64,000 nucleotides of DNA from Rhodococcus globerulus NBRC 14531 (GTDB lineage Bacteria > Actinomycetota > Actinomycetes > Mycobacteriales > Mycobacteriaceae). The notes under the pieces are model-generated. The model saw nothing but the letters and a program-made list of their open reading frames with translations, was not told where the DNA came from and made no database searches. The first letter of the stretch is position 1. Every line of letters starts with the position of its first letter. Position numbers and translations under genes: made by a program. The stretch spans positions 434,001 to 498,000 of the forward strand of contig NZ_BCWX01000001.1 of NCBI RefSeq assembly GCF_001894805.1. Reading direction: 5' to 3'. Shown one piece after another: positions 1 to 8,510 of the stretch.

Positions 1-2
1 TG

Positions 3-755
3 CTGACCGCATTGGACCTTTCGGGTGTGGCCGACGACATCGCATCGCTGGCGGCCAATCCTTGCCCAGCGGAATTGAAGGCGGTGGCGCTTCGTTGGAT
101 GCGTAGCTCACGCGAACATCACGATCGGTTGGCGCTCGAGGTGATCGAGAGGGCAACCGCGCTGCTGGACTCGGGAGGACGGGCCGTCGACCGGTTCGAG
201 GCAGAGTTGTCGACCGCAGTCGACCTGGCTCGCCGCTATCCCGGAGACCCGGGGGTACTGATGTCACTCTTGCTCAATCGGGTGTCCTTGGCGCCGGGGG
301 AAGGGCTTTTTCTGCCGGCCGGGAATCTCCACGCGTATCTCAGCGGAAGCGCTGTCGAGATCATGGCTAATTCAGACAACGTTCTCCGCGGTGGACTGAC
401 AACCAAGCACATCGATGTGGACGAATTGTCGAGAATCCTCGACTTCACTCCGATCCCGGTAGATGTTCTCGATCCGGAGCCGAGCGACCGTGGAAGCGAA
501 TACATCTACCCGGCTCCCGTCCCAGAGTTCGTTCTTCGGAGATGGGAACTCGACGGGAACCGCGAAGCGGCGCTCAGCGGAGTTGGCCCTGCGGTGGTGC
601 TGTGTACAGCGGGGCGGGTGAAGATCCGGGCGGGCGATCAACAGATGGAAATCTCAGGTGGAAAGGCCGTATGGCTGCCGGCAGGTGATTCGGTCACGAT
701 GACAGCTACAGATGGTGGGCCGGCGCAAGTATTCGCCGGGTCGACACCCTGTTAG
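3..755 (+). CDS. manA: Mannose-6-phosphate isomerase, type I (3' part; 5' end outside window)
   Basis: Interconverts mannose-6-phosphate and fructose-6-phosphate in the cytosol, feeding GDP-mannose and mannosylated glycans. The reading frame is open to the left edge, so the TTG at 12 is internal and the N-terminal metal-site half is missing. The visible part holds the signature of class I enzymes: LPAGNLHAYLSG, in which the His is a zinc ligand, followed by EIMANSDNVLRGGLTTKH, in which the Arg is the active-site arginine. A C-terminal jelly-roll follows (KIRAGDQQMEISGGKAVWLPAGD). The gene ends 7 bp from the convergent gene at 763. The family assignment is secure; only the upstream extent is unknown. 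Confidence 0.93.
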   Translation: MTALDLSGVADDIASLAANPCPAELKAVALRWMRSSREHHDRLALEVIERATALLDSGGRAVDRFEAELSTAVDLARRYPGDPGVLMSLLLNRVSLAPGEGLFLPAGNLHAYLSGSAVEIMANSDNVLRGGLTTKHIDVDELSRILDFTPIPVDVLDPEPSDRGSEYIYPAPVPEFVLRRWELDGNREAALSGVGPAVVLCTAGRVKIRAGDQQMEISGGKAVWLPAGDSVTMTATDGGPAQVFAGSTPC

Positions 756-762
756 AGGAGTC

Positions 763-1122
763 TCACCAGCCTTTACTTCCGTTGTCGGCAGTGCGGCTCA
801 GGATCTTTACTGTGGAGTCTTCGCGTCGGGAAAGCTCCGCCAATAGTTCCTGCGTGCTTAGCTCCGACGTCGGTAGTCCGTCGGGTGAGGCCTCTTCGAC
901 TGTCAGGTACTCCGCAGCGATCAGGATCTCCCGGATGGGGGCATCGAAGACACGACTGGCCAAGCGCATCGTCTCCTGGGTGGGTGGGCGCTTCGATCCG
1001 AGCCACCGTTTCAACTCGGACGGTCGGATCTGTAGCGCACGCGCAGCATCGGAGATGTCTTGGTCAGGGCGAAGTTCTAGTTGACGCTCGACCCATCGAG
1101 AGAAACCGCTCATATCGGACAT
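763..1122 (-). CDS. Small XRE-type helix-turn-helix DNA-binding protein
   Basis: About 119 residues if started at the Met at 1122 (or 1113). The frame is open further upstream to 1206, but that extension looks non-coding. The N-terminal half reads as a lambda-repressor-like HTH: DISDAARALQIRPSELKRWL, then a conserved-looking PPTQETMRLASRVFDAPIREILIAAEYLT. The tail after residue 85 is acidic, Ser/Glu-rich and probably disordered. It is convergent with manA, with their stops 7 bp apart. No partner toxin is visible, so it is more likely a lone transcriptional regulator than an antitoxin. The target is unknown. Confidence 0.7.
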   Translation of the reverse strand: MSDMSGFSRWVERQLELRPDQDISDAARALQIRPSELKRWLGSKRPPTQETMRLASRVFDAPIREILIAAEYLTVEEASPDGLPTSELSTQELLAELSRREDSTVKILSRTADNGSKGW

Positions 1123-1976
1123 ATTGCCTGAGTGTGGGTCTGCACGCCAGAGAGCGCAGCGATTTCTTGTTGTGACGTTGTCTGTTGTGCGACGGCTCGG
1201 CAACATTTCCGTGCAAGACGCGCATTCGGCTAGTTACAAAACGAGAGTCCGAAGACCCGTCGCATGGGTTCCTGCCCTCCTCGCGAACCGCGCTGTATCG
1301 GGGGATACTGCAGATGCTAGGTGCCCGCCGCCGCGATCCTCATGATCATGGGGTCTGGTAGCGCTGTGAATTTGTGAAGCAATGCGGGGTGCATAGTGAC
1401 TAAAGAAGTGGACTCCCTATGGTTCGGCCTCGTCGTCATCGCCAGACCCAAAGACGTCGCGAGCGCGTATTTTGCGTGAGTATCGAGACCCGTCCGCACA
1501 CGGTTATCGGCGAGCGTCTGACGTACGTCGGTATGATGAGCAGCTACCTGGACGTCACGAAGCGCACTTTCGCATCGAAAGCAGCCGTTACGAAGGTGTG
1601 GCGCAAAACGTGAACAGTGGCGGGAGCGCGACGCACAGCCTCGCTTTCCCAGCCTGCTTTGGCAATCACTTGACCACGCGATCCGCCGGCCGTCGAGCCA
1701 TCGGTACGAAGGATCAGTGCGATAAGTCTGACGTGACGGTAACAGTCAGGGACGAGGTCCCTTCACGCATGGTCTGCCTACCGGTTGTCACTTGCCTGGG
1801 GGCCTCGTTGAACTACGCACCGTCGCCCAACTCGTCGTTGTCCGGCCCGGTGCGTATGGCTCACCGCATTCACACGCTTGCGCCGGTGAGCTCTTCCCGA
1901 CCGCCGGTGTGAGCAATTCTCGGTGGGCCTTACGGCTCAGGACCTATGTCCTACCTGGATGAATGAACTACCCGGT
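1123..1976. other. Intergenic, no confident gene
   Basis: About 850 bp between the divergent regulator and the SGNH-like gene. The longest frames here (1472-1912 +, 1317-1499 -) have no recognisable domain, atypical composition and no ribosome-binding site. A short perfect inverted repeat, agggac-gag-gtccct, lies at 1748-1762. Nothing else can be supported. Confidence 0.5.
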
Positions 1977-2747
1977 ATGAAAAGATGCGGCATGCCGGAA
2001 AGCCACAAACCTCGAAATGCCCGAAGCGAGAAACGCGATCCAAAAACTCTGGCTTTCGGGGCCTTCTTGGTGGTCGCCCTGATTGCAGGCGCAGGCATGT
2101 ACTGGTTGAGCGAGTCACGCGGCTCCCACGTTTCCAACGCGTCCACTGAATCTTCCACACCGCTGAAGTTCGGTCCAGAAGGTTCGGAGAATCCATGGGT
2201 GTACTTCATTGGCGATGCGTACACCGTTGGCTCGCCAATGGACTCCGGAACGCAATGGCCGGACATGATTGCCAGCAATAAAAAGTGGTTTGTCCGTGAC
2301 CTAGGCGTGGACCTGTCTGGATACCTCCAGAAGGGAATAGACGGCAAGACCTACCTTGAGCGGATCAATAACTCAAGCCTCCAAGATGCTGACATGGTCG
2401 TCATCTCAGGCGGACTGAACGACGTCCACCGAACGGCGGAGCACCTGATCCAACCCGCTGTCCACGAGACCTTGACACGGGCACGCGAACTCGTCCCGGA
2501 CGTTCCGATCGCAGTGGTGTCCGTACTCGCACCTGGTCGCGAGCCGAAGATCAACCGCATGAACGCGATCCTGAAGTCGGAGGCACTCCTGATCGGTGCC
2601 ACGTACTTAGATGCCACGAGCGTTCTGACGAATGCGCAGGGGAGTATCGGCACGGACAATATGAATCCGACCGATGCAGGGCATCGACTTCTTGCCGAGT
2701 CCATCGGTCCGAGGCTTCCTGCGCCGAAGGTTCAGCAATCCAAATAG
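1977..2747 (+). CDS. Membrane-anchored SGNH-hydrolase-like protein with Ala in place of the catalytic Ser
   Basis: About 256 residues. A basic N-terminus (KPRNARSEKRDPK) leads into one membrane helix (AFGAFLVVALIAGAGMYWL), then an extracytoplasmic SGNH/GDSL-type fold. Block I reads FIGDAYTVGS where the family has GDSYT: the codon at 2217-2219 is GCG (Ala), one base from TCG (Ser). The other blocks are intact: GGLND (block III) and DAGH near the C-terminus (block V, Asp-x-x-His). The fold is therefore kept and the nucleophile is lost, suggesting a binding protein or an inactivated esterase. The frame opens at 1923, and ATGs at 1959, 1977 and 1992 are possible starts. None has a clear Shine-Dalgarno. 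I chose 1977 because it gives a compact basic leader before the helix. Confidence 0.75.
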   Translation: MKRCGMPESHKPRNARSEKRDPKTLAFGAFLVVALIAGAGMYWLSESRGSHVSNASTESSTPLKFGPEGSENPWVYFIGDAYTVGSPMDSGTQWPDMIASNKKWFVRDLGVDLSGYLQKGIDGKTYLERINNSSLQDADMVVISGGLNDVHRTAEHLIQPAVHETLTRARELVPDVPIAVVSVLAPGREPKINRMNAILKSEALLIGATYLDATSVLTNAQGSIGTDNMNPTDAGHRLLAESIGPRLPAPKVQQSK

Positions 2748-3042
2748 ACCTCAATCGGAGTTCGTCCACCCACATTCGAGACGTTCGGCACATCTCCGAT
2801 TGTTCGGTATGAGATGGCCGCGAGTGATCCTCACGGCCATCTGCCCTCGCGCACTACGTCTTCTGGCTCATCGTGTGCGCAGGATCTGCACCCAAAGGTT
2901 TCTGCGATTGGTGCGGTAGGTCCTCACAAGCGACGGCAAATGCACTGACACATGTGAGGCGGACTCGTTCTACGACAACAGCTACTGAGCTGTGGCGAGG
3001 GTCGAAAAACCCTTCCGACTAGCGATGTGAATACTATTTCTG
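2748..3042. other. Intergenic, no gene seen
   Basis: About 295 bp. All frames here are short continuations of shadow frames, with no domain and no hairpin that I can support. It presumably holds the promoter for the small membrane protein at 3043. Confidence 0.4.
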
Positions 3043-3348
3043 GTGAAGACCCAAGGACGTCATCGAAAGCCGCGCCCGTTGCGCACCCCAATAGGTGACC
3101 GGACATACGAAGTCGTCCTGACTGTGCCAGCAGTACTTTCGCTTGTAGCGGCAGTGGTACTTCTTGCCCTATGGATACTGGGCAGTTCTGCTGACCAGTG
3201 CTCGGCGCTAGTTGGCAGTCCCGGATACGACTTCTGTCAACGGCATCCTGATCTAGTCCTTGCGCTGACAGTACTGACACCATATGTGGCATTCGTTTGC
3301 GTATTGGGGATTATCGCGATTAGGCGGTCACCTCGCGCTGAGATCTGA
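3043..3348 (+). CDS. Small two-helix membrane protein of unknown function
   Basis: 101 residues from a GTG start. It has a basic N-terminus (KTQGRHRKPRP) and two predicted membrane helices (VVLTVPAVLSLVAAVVLLALW and LALTVLTPYVAFVCVLGIIAI). A loop with two cysteines (DQCSALVGSPGYDFCQ) lies between them and could form a disulfide outside the membrane. It ends at TGA 3346-3348. In the same frame an ATG follows 3 bp later, so the acyltransferase frame continues directly from it. I do not recognise a family. It could be an accessory subunit of the acyltransferase, or the front part of a longer membrane protein interrupted by the TGA. Confidence 0.5.
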   Translation: MKTQGRHRKPRPLRTPIGDRTYEVVLTVPAVLSLVAAVVLLALWILGSSADQCSALVGSPGYDFCQRHPDLVLALTVLTPYVAFVCVLGIIAIRRSPRAEI

Positions 3349-3507
3349 GCAATGGTGGGCGGACTAGTCGCCCCGATATCCTTCTTCCCGTATCTGACGG
3401 ACCAAGGTCCATTGCAGATTTTACAATCGGGCAAATACCCCAACTGGCGGCTATATTTCGTCAGACCCTCAAACATTTTCGAGGGCCCATTCATTGAGGG
3501 GTCGATC

Positions 3508-5676
3508 GTGGTTACTGCATTACTGTCTGGGGCCAGTCGTGGCCGTCGACACAATAAGGATCAAGAGCCGAGACCGCATCAACGACTCGACATCCAAGGG
3601 CTACGTATGGTGGCCGTCATGTTAGTCGTGTTGTCGCACCTTTTCGACTGGCCTCGTGGTGGCTTCATCGGCGTTGATGTCTTCTTCGTGATCTCAGGAT
3701 TTCTCATTACCGGATCGCTGATGCACACCGTTGAGAAGACGGGGCGGATCTCGTTTTCCAGCTTTTATCGTCGGCGCGTCCGGCGCATCCTGCCCGCCGC
3801 CACTCTCGTTCTCGCTGCCACAATCGCGGCTGCGTACTTCATCTACGGCACTGCACGATTCAAATCGACCACACTCGATGCGGTTGCCGCCTTCTTCTTT
3901 GTGTCGAACTGGCGCTTCGGGATCGAAGGAACTGACTACTTCACTGCATCGGGCCCAGTCTCGCCTCTGCAACACTACTGGTCGCTCAGCGTGGAAGAAC
4001 AGTTCTACTTCGTTTGGCCTGCAGTTATTTTCGTCATCGCCGTTGTCGCTGCGCGTATGGCGTGGACGGGTCGGGCGCGAATCGCGTTGGCCGGCGGAGT
4101 CATGGCAGTCGTCGTTATGGCTTCGTTCATCTACTCGGTTCTTGACACTGCGAGCAACCCGACATGGGCGTATTTCTCAACTCTCACACGAGTGTGGGAA
4201 CTGGGCGTCGGCGCGCTACTGGCCATCACAATCAGCTATTTCGAGCGCATCCCTGACCTACTCCGTCCCTTAATTGCATGGGCCGGACTGATCATGATTG
4301 CAGTCGGCTCGTTCGCGATAAGCGAGGGTGACGGTGGTTTCCCTGCGCCATGGGCGGCCGTGCCAGTAGCCGGTGCGGCGCTGATCATTTGCGCGGGAGT
4401 GAGTGGCGAGCAGAAGTATCTCCAGGTGCTGACGAACCGTGTCAGTACATACATCGGCGATATTTCGTATTCGCTCTACCTGTGGCACTGGCCGGTTATT
4501 ATTCTGCTCGCAGCACTGATGGACAGCGGCATCTATTACTACACCTCGGCCCTATTCCTGATGTTCGGACTCTCGATTGCCGCATACCACTTCTTCGAGA
4601 ACCCCATCCGGGCCTCGAAGTGGTTGGAGACTAGCGCGGAACGGAAGGATCGATCCTTCCTTGACGTGTCTCGTTGGCGGCTGCCGACGCTGAAGATGAG
4701 CGAAACGAATCAAAGTATAGGTATCGGAGCACTCGCTCTTGTGGTTGCAGGGATAGCGGCGTTCGCATTGGTACCAACTCAGGTCTCAGTGGCGCCCGTT
4801 TCCGCTTACGTTCCCGCATCACAATCCGGTGAATCGACCGACGGCAAGCAAGTCCTCGGCCCGGCACAGACCGCACTAGCAGCCGACATTGAAGCGGCCG
4901 TCTCCGCTACGGCATGGCCTGACCTCAGCCCCTCTATGGACGACGCAATTGGAGGAGCGCAAGCGCCAGCCGAGATCCTGAGATGCGGAAACCCGACTCG
5001 ACTGACGGCGAAGGAATGCACATGGGGGTCGCCTACTGCTCCGAAAACGATGGTCCTTGTTGGTGATTCCATCGCCATGACATACGCACAACCACTCAAG
5101 AATTTCGTCGAAGCCAGCAACGGACAGTGGAAAATCCAAGTAGATGCAATGTTCGGTTGCCGCTTCGTCGACCTCCCCGTCGAGACAACCGGTAGCGCAA
5201 TCGGTGCAGCCTGCACTGGACATCGAGACGATTCAATCACGCTGATCAACGAGATTCGGCCGGACGCAGTGGTTATCGCCAACAACTACACATCAGAGGA
5301 GCCCTCCGAATGGACGGCTGCAATGAAGCGGTTCGTTGATCGGTTCTCGACAAGTGCAAAGAACATCGTATTCCTGTCAGCTCCGCCGGCAAGTATCAAC
5401 ATCGGTGACTGCTACACCCGCGCGGCGAAGCCTGCTGATTGCCTCGGCAAGGTAATTGACCAATGGACGAAACGCGCTTCAGCGGAGACGCAATTGGCCG
5501 CTGATGTCAATGGTCATTTTGTGGACTCGCGCGCGTGGTTCTGCACCCCAAGCGGCTACTGCCCCAGCTTCGTTGGCACCACACCGACCAGAAGGGACCG
5601 ATCACATATGACTCCTGAATACCAGGCGGTCATCTCCCCTGCGGTTGCAGAAACACTGCATGAACTAGGGCTATAG
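3508..5676 (+). CDS. OafA/YrhL-type acyltransferase 3 with C-terminal SGNH domain
   Basis: Membrane O-acyltransferase that probably acetylates a surface glycan. The N-terminal part is acyltransferase-3: RLDIQGLRMVAVMLVVLSHL, GVDVFFVISGFLITG, RRVRRILPA and YWSLSVEEQFYFVWP, then about ten membrane helices ending near SLYLWHWPVI. The extracytoplasmic C-terminal third is an intact SGNH domain, with GDSIAMTYAQP (nucleophile Ser) and RDRSHMTPEYQ (Asp/His). Family members are usually 650-720 residues. The frame is open from ATG 3352 (774 aa), but GTG 3508 has a good ribosome-binding site (gagggg at 3496-3501) and gives 722 aa, so I prefer it. The 52 residues between the two starts match nothing I recognise. 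A hairpin follows the stop. Confidence 0.9.
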   Translation: MVTALLSGASRGRRHNKDQEPRPHQRLDIQGLRMVAVMLVVLSHLFDWPRGGFIGVDVFFVISGFLITGSLMHTVEKTGRISFSSFYRRRVRRILPAATLVLAATIAAAYFIYGTARFKSTTLDAVAAFFFVSNWRFGIEGTDYFTASGPVSPLQHYWSLSVEEQFYFVWPAVIFVIAVVAARMAWTGRARIALAGGVMAVVVMASFIYSVLDTASNPTWAYFSTLTRVWELGVGALLAITISYFERIPDLLRPLIAWAGLIMIAVGSFAISEGDGGFPAPWAAVPVAGAALIICAGVSGEQKYLQVLTNRVSTYIGDISYSLYLWHWPVIILLAALMDSGIYYYTSALFLMFGLSIAAYHFFENPIRASKWLETSAERKDRSFLDVSRWRLPTLKMSETNQSIGIGALALVVAGIAAFALVPTQVSVAPVSAYVPASQSGESTDGKQVLGPAQTALAADIEAAVSATAWPDLSPSMDDAIGGAQAPAEILRCGNPTRLTAKECTWGSPTAPKTMVLVGDSIAMTYAQPLKNFVEASNGQWKIQVDAMFGCRFVDLPVETTGSAIGAACTGHRDDSITLINEIRPDAVVIANNYTSEEPSEWTAAMKRFVDRFSTSAKNIVFLSAPPASINIGDCYTRAAKPADCLGKVIDQWTKRASAETQLAADVNGHFVDSRAWFCTPSGYCPSFVGTTPTRRDRSHMTPEYQAVISPAVAETLHELGL

Positions 5677-5684
5677 ACCAACGA

Positions 5685-5718
5685 CAGGTGGAGGAGTGCA
5701 ATTGCCTTCCTCCACCTG
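5685..5718. terminator. Hairpin after the acyltransferase
   Basis: An 11-bp perfect stem (5685-5695 with 5708-5718, arms caggtggagga / tcctccacctg) with a 12-nt loop starts 9 bp after the stop codon. There is no U-run, which is common in high-GC actinobacteria. It probably terminates the acyltransferase transcript. Confidence 0.6.
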
Positions 5719-5814
5719 GTGATACTGGCCCTACCCACGCGAAACGCATTACAATAGCACCGTCATGCCCCTTGCCGGACTCCGCGATTGACTGCTAGAA
5801 GGCCAGGCTCCGCC

Positions 5815-5946
5815 ATGTGTGCGTCGATATTCCACAGAAATAAATGCGTCGAATGCGGGCACGTCACAAATCTCGGAAAGACTTCATGGCTGGATCGATT
5901 CTTGGGATCCCGGAAGGGCGCCGAAATTTGTCTAACCCGTTCTTGA
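5815..5946 (+). CDS. Possible 43-aa CxxC-containing ORF
   Basis: ATG to TGA, 43 residues, with a CVECGH knuckle at residues 11-16 and a lone Cys near the end (EICLTRS). Half a zinc ribbon is present, so it may be a truncated or decayed Cys-motif protein. There is no convincing Shine-Dalgarno. It lies in a 380-bp gap that otherwise shows nothing. Low confidence as an expressed gene. Confidence 0.25.
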   Translation: MCASIFHRNKCVECGHVTNLGKTSWLDRFLGSRKGAEICLTRS

Positions 5947-6098
5947 AACCTCGGAGTGGGGCAGGAGGTATGGGGCTGTAACCATCAATTTCATAGCGCA
6001 GAGGGTAAAGCGATTGCTGATTGCCTGAACCCGCAGCCGACCACAGTCAGGGGGAGCGAAAATAACAGACCCCGGACGGGCGGCGCGGGTGTGTGTGA

Positions 6099-7580
6099 TC
6101 ATTCCAATGTGGAGAGACTCGAATTTCTTGCGGTTGCAATCCCGCTAGTCGCTCTGCTCGTCGCTGGTAATTGGTGGATGTCCTCAATGGGCGCGATCAA
6201 ATGCGCGAACTGCGGATCAGGCTTGATACCCTCCGAAAAGGGCGGGGTCTGCTCCGATAAATGCGACGACGAGCTCTTCGAGTCGCGCGTCCGCTGAGAG
6301 CACAGTCCTGCAGCCGCTCCCATGAGTGCACCAATCAGTGGTCCGCCATTCGAACTCAGAGGTAGTGGCGCCACAGTGCTGACGTATAGCAGAGACACTG
6401 CGCAGGCTGCACAGGCCGAGCGGATCGGCATACCTGGCTGCCTTACAGCCCTCAGGATCGGTGCGGCGAAAGCCAATAGATATGCGATTACGCCCGCGTA
6501 TCCGGTTTTGACGGTTGCCCATAGGTAGAACTGGTGCCCGTAGTACGAAGATGTGGGAGTCTTCTTGTCCCTAACGGGCTGGTAGGCGTATCCCATTCCA
6601 TGCCCAAACAACTCATGGCCAGTGATCGCGGCACGCATGTTGTGGGCCTCAAGCTCTCGATAGACAGTCGAGGAGTCGGTCGCCTGCACGTCTGCAGAGA
6701 AACCACCAACGACGCGCTCGGAGTACGCAGAGAAGATCTGGTGCACGTACTTGAATCCTGGCAGGTCGGAGAGCTGCGAAAGAAGCCAACCTGTTGCCAT
6801 GAAAAATGCCGCAAGGCCGCCGATTGCGATGACCGCTCGCATGCATGTTCGGAACCTGCGCTCAAGCAGTAATGCGACAACGACGGTGAGGCCCAGAATA
6901 ACCAGGGCATTTCGTGAGAATCCCAGGATCGTTATCCCGAGCGCGGGCACGAAGTACCACGCCAAGGTGCGGGTTGATGAAGCCTTGAGTATCCAAAGCG
7001 TGACGCAAATTGCCAAAACCGCTGCGGCCGTGTGCGTGGTTGCCGACTGAATTCGAGTAACGCCAGACTCTGCATTGTCCAGTGATGCATCCGATACTCG
7101 CCCGGAAATCTGCATAGATCCGAACGAGGCGAGCGTGACTATGGCAAAGGACAGCCAGAGAACCAGTCGCAGTGATTTCAGTGCGGTCAATGCTAGCGAA
7201 GTCTGGGCAATCCGACCGGCCACGAAAAGCGCGACTGACATCGCCAGCAGACCTCGCACGTCATTCGCGATCTGGTTCACTGGATGTGCACCCAAATAGC
7301 CAACAAATGCGAAAAACGTTGTGACCGAGAAAATTACGGCTGCACAAATGTCGGTTAGCCGGGACGGCTCGTATCTAGCGGCGACGTAAAGCGCTGAGCC
7401 AGCAAGCGCGATCTCGGACAGCGCGACCCCGAAGCCTCCAATGTAGATCCGCTCCGGCACTTGCGCTGGAAACGTGCCAACTACGCTGATGATGACAATC
7501 CCGATCCACCAGTTAGGTCGAACTACCAGTACATTCACGAGCGCTAGCCCAGCAATCAGCGCGAGTATCAAGTTTGTCAT
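6099..7580 (-). CDS. O-antigen ligase / Wzy-like polysaccharide polymerase
   Basis: 493 residues with about 11 predicted membrane helices and a large periplasmic-type loop. The loop contains HNMRAAITGHELFGHGMGY and YYGHQFYLWATVKTGYAG, the His- and Gly-rich signature of the Wzy_C/O-antigen-ligase family. Such enzymes polymerise or ligate undecaprenyl-linked repeat units on the outer face of the membrane. The last 70 residues (from CSQRTRDSKSSSS) are low-complexity and outside the family domain. It is the only polymerase candidate in the window and so the likely partner of the flippase at 28811 and the initiating transferase at 20764, though it lies far from both. Start at ATG 7580, with ggga upstream as a weak ribosome-binding site. 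Confidence 0.85.
   Translation of the reverse strand: MTNLILALIAGLALVNVLVVRPNWWIGIVIISVVGTFPAQVPERIYIGGFGVALSEIALAGSALYVAARYEPSRLTDICAAVIFSVTTFFAFVGYLGAHPVNQIANDVRGLLAMSVALFVAGRIAQTSLALTALKSLRLVLWLSFAIVTLASFGSMQISGRVSDASLDNAESGVTRIQSATTHTAAAVLAICVTLWILKASSTRTLAWYFVPALGITILGFSRNALVILGLTVVVALLLERRFRTCMRAVIAIGGLAAFFMATGWLLSQLSDLPGFKYVHQIFSAYSERVVGGFSADVQATDSSTVYRELEAHNMRAAITGHELFGHGMGYAYQPVRDKKTPTSSYYGHQFYLWATVKTGYAGVIAYLLAFAAPILRAVRQPGMPIRSACAACAVSLLYVSTVAPLPLSSNGGPLIGALMGAAAGLCSQRTRDSKSSSSHLSEQTPPFSEGIKPDPQFAHLIAPIEDIHQLPATSRATSGIATARNSSLSTLE
6109..6297 (+). CDS. Possible small membrane zinc-ribbon protein, antisense to the Wzy 3' end
   Basis: The frame (open from 5956) reads, from GTG 6109, as a short leader, one membrane helix (FLAVAIPLVALLVAGNWW) and a treble-clef-like CANCG...CSDKC motif with Cys spacing 2-x-3. 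That pattern is unlikely by chance. It overlaps the last 190 bp of the opposite-strand polymerase gene, where that protein is low-complexity (Ser/Pro-rich). Either this is a real small protein and the polymerase tail is overlapped, or it is a relic. No ribosome-binding site is evident. Confidence 0.3.
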   Translation: MERLEFLAVAIPLVALLVAGNWWMSSMGAIKCANCGSGLIPSEKGGVCSDKCDDELFESRVR

Positions 7581-7675
7581 ATACGCAATTTCCCGTCATA
7601 AACCACAAATGCTGGGATGAGCATAACCGCGAAATGGGGGCGAGGCGGTTGCGGGAGCCTGCGGTGGCAGCGGGC

Positions 7676-7714
7676 AGTGAAGAAGGCCCCTGCGCCGGTA
7701 GGACCTTCTTCACT
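7676..7714. repeat. 11-bp inverted repeat between divergent genes
   Basis: Perfect arms agtgaagaagg (7676-7686) and ccttcttcact (7704-7714) with a 17-nt spacer. It has the shape of a terminator but lies between two divergently transcribed genes, so no obvious upstream transcript would end here. It may be the remnant of a lost gene's terminator, or a leader structure for the gene at 7833. Confidence 0.5.
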
Positions 7715-7832
7715 CTCTGGGTTTACCGTGCGGCCATGTATACGCTCCAAACAATTCTGGGACGGGGACAAGCTCGGAAGTGATGACCTTTGGCCTACAT
7801 CAGTAAACCGCTGCGTATGCAATGATGCGCGA

Positions 7833-8267
7833 ATGAAACCCGAACGCCTTTGGCTGATCAGCACCCGTCTTCATCACAAAGGATGGCGACGCTCGGCGCG
7901 GGTATTGAAAGCGATCAATGCGTTGATCTACAGCAACGCCCTACCGCCAGAGGCGCACGTGGCAGACGACGTACGACTCTGGCACAACGCACTAGGCGTT
8001 GTAATCCACCCAGACACCAGGATCGGTCAGCGTGTTCAGATCGCCCACCACGTCACCATTGGAGCTGGAACCACCGGAACTGGCACTCCGTTCGGCGTTG
8101 TCATTGAAGATGGCGTAACTATCGCGACGGGAGCGGTGGTCGCGCCGAGGCGCGGCACGCAATTGGTGATCGGTGCGGGTGCCATCATCGGCGCGAACGC
8201 AGTCGTGAGAAACAATGTTCCAGCTGGGGCGACCATTGTGGGTGCAGGTAAAATGGTCGGTACATGA
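7833..8267 (+). CDS. Left-handed beta-helix (hexapeptide-repeat) acetyltransferase, CysE/WcaB-like
   Basis: 144 residues starting at ATG 7833 (MKPERLW); the frame is open further upstream but without coding character. After about 40 N-terminal residues there are successive hexapeptide turns: VADDVRLWHNALGVVIHPDTRIG, VQIAHHVTIGAG (catalytic-type His pair), VVIEDGVTIATGAVV and VIGAGAIIGANAVV. Proteins of this size in glycan loci O- or N-acetylate sugars using acetyl-CoA. A shortened serine acetyltransferase is the alternative, but the context (polymerase next door, divergent) favours surface glycan modification. Confidence 0.8.
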   Translation: MKPERLWLISTRLHHKGWRRSARVLKAINALIYSNALPPEAHVADDVRLWHNALGVVIHPDTRIGQRVQIAHHVTIGAGTTGTGTPFGVVIEDGVTIATGAVVAPRRGTQLVIGAGAIIGANAVVRNNVPAGATIVGAGKMVGT

Positions 8268-8510
8268 TGCTAACCAAACCGCGTGGCTGGTGGCGCAGTC
8301 AGCTTCATCCAGGGGGCATGTCGGGAACGCGAGAGGATCTTGCCGGGTTCGAAATGTGCGGCCTCTGCTCACCGCAATGCCACGAGGATTTTTTGATTCG
8401 CACCGACTTCTAATCGATCCCGTGTCGCTGGAGGATCTACACTGGGCCGGCGTCGGCGTTTTCCAGTTCGTTCCACTGTCGCCGCGACGCCTTGATGAGT
8501 CCCGACCAGG
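8268..8510. other. Short intergenic region, no gene seen
   Basis: About 240 bp between the acetyltransferase and the frameshifted gene. No supportable ORF, hairpin or repeat was found. Confidence 0.35.

Noticed and set aside
1748..1762. agggac-gag-gtccct as a third DosR-type site
   Set aside because: The spacing is one base short of the DosR pattern and no promoter-proximal gene is nearby.
1472..1912. 146-codon plus-strand ORF in the 1.1-1.9 kb gap
   Set aside because: No domain, no ribosome-binding site, and a composition typical of random high-GC translation.
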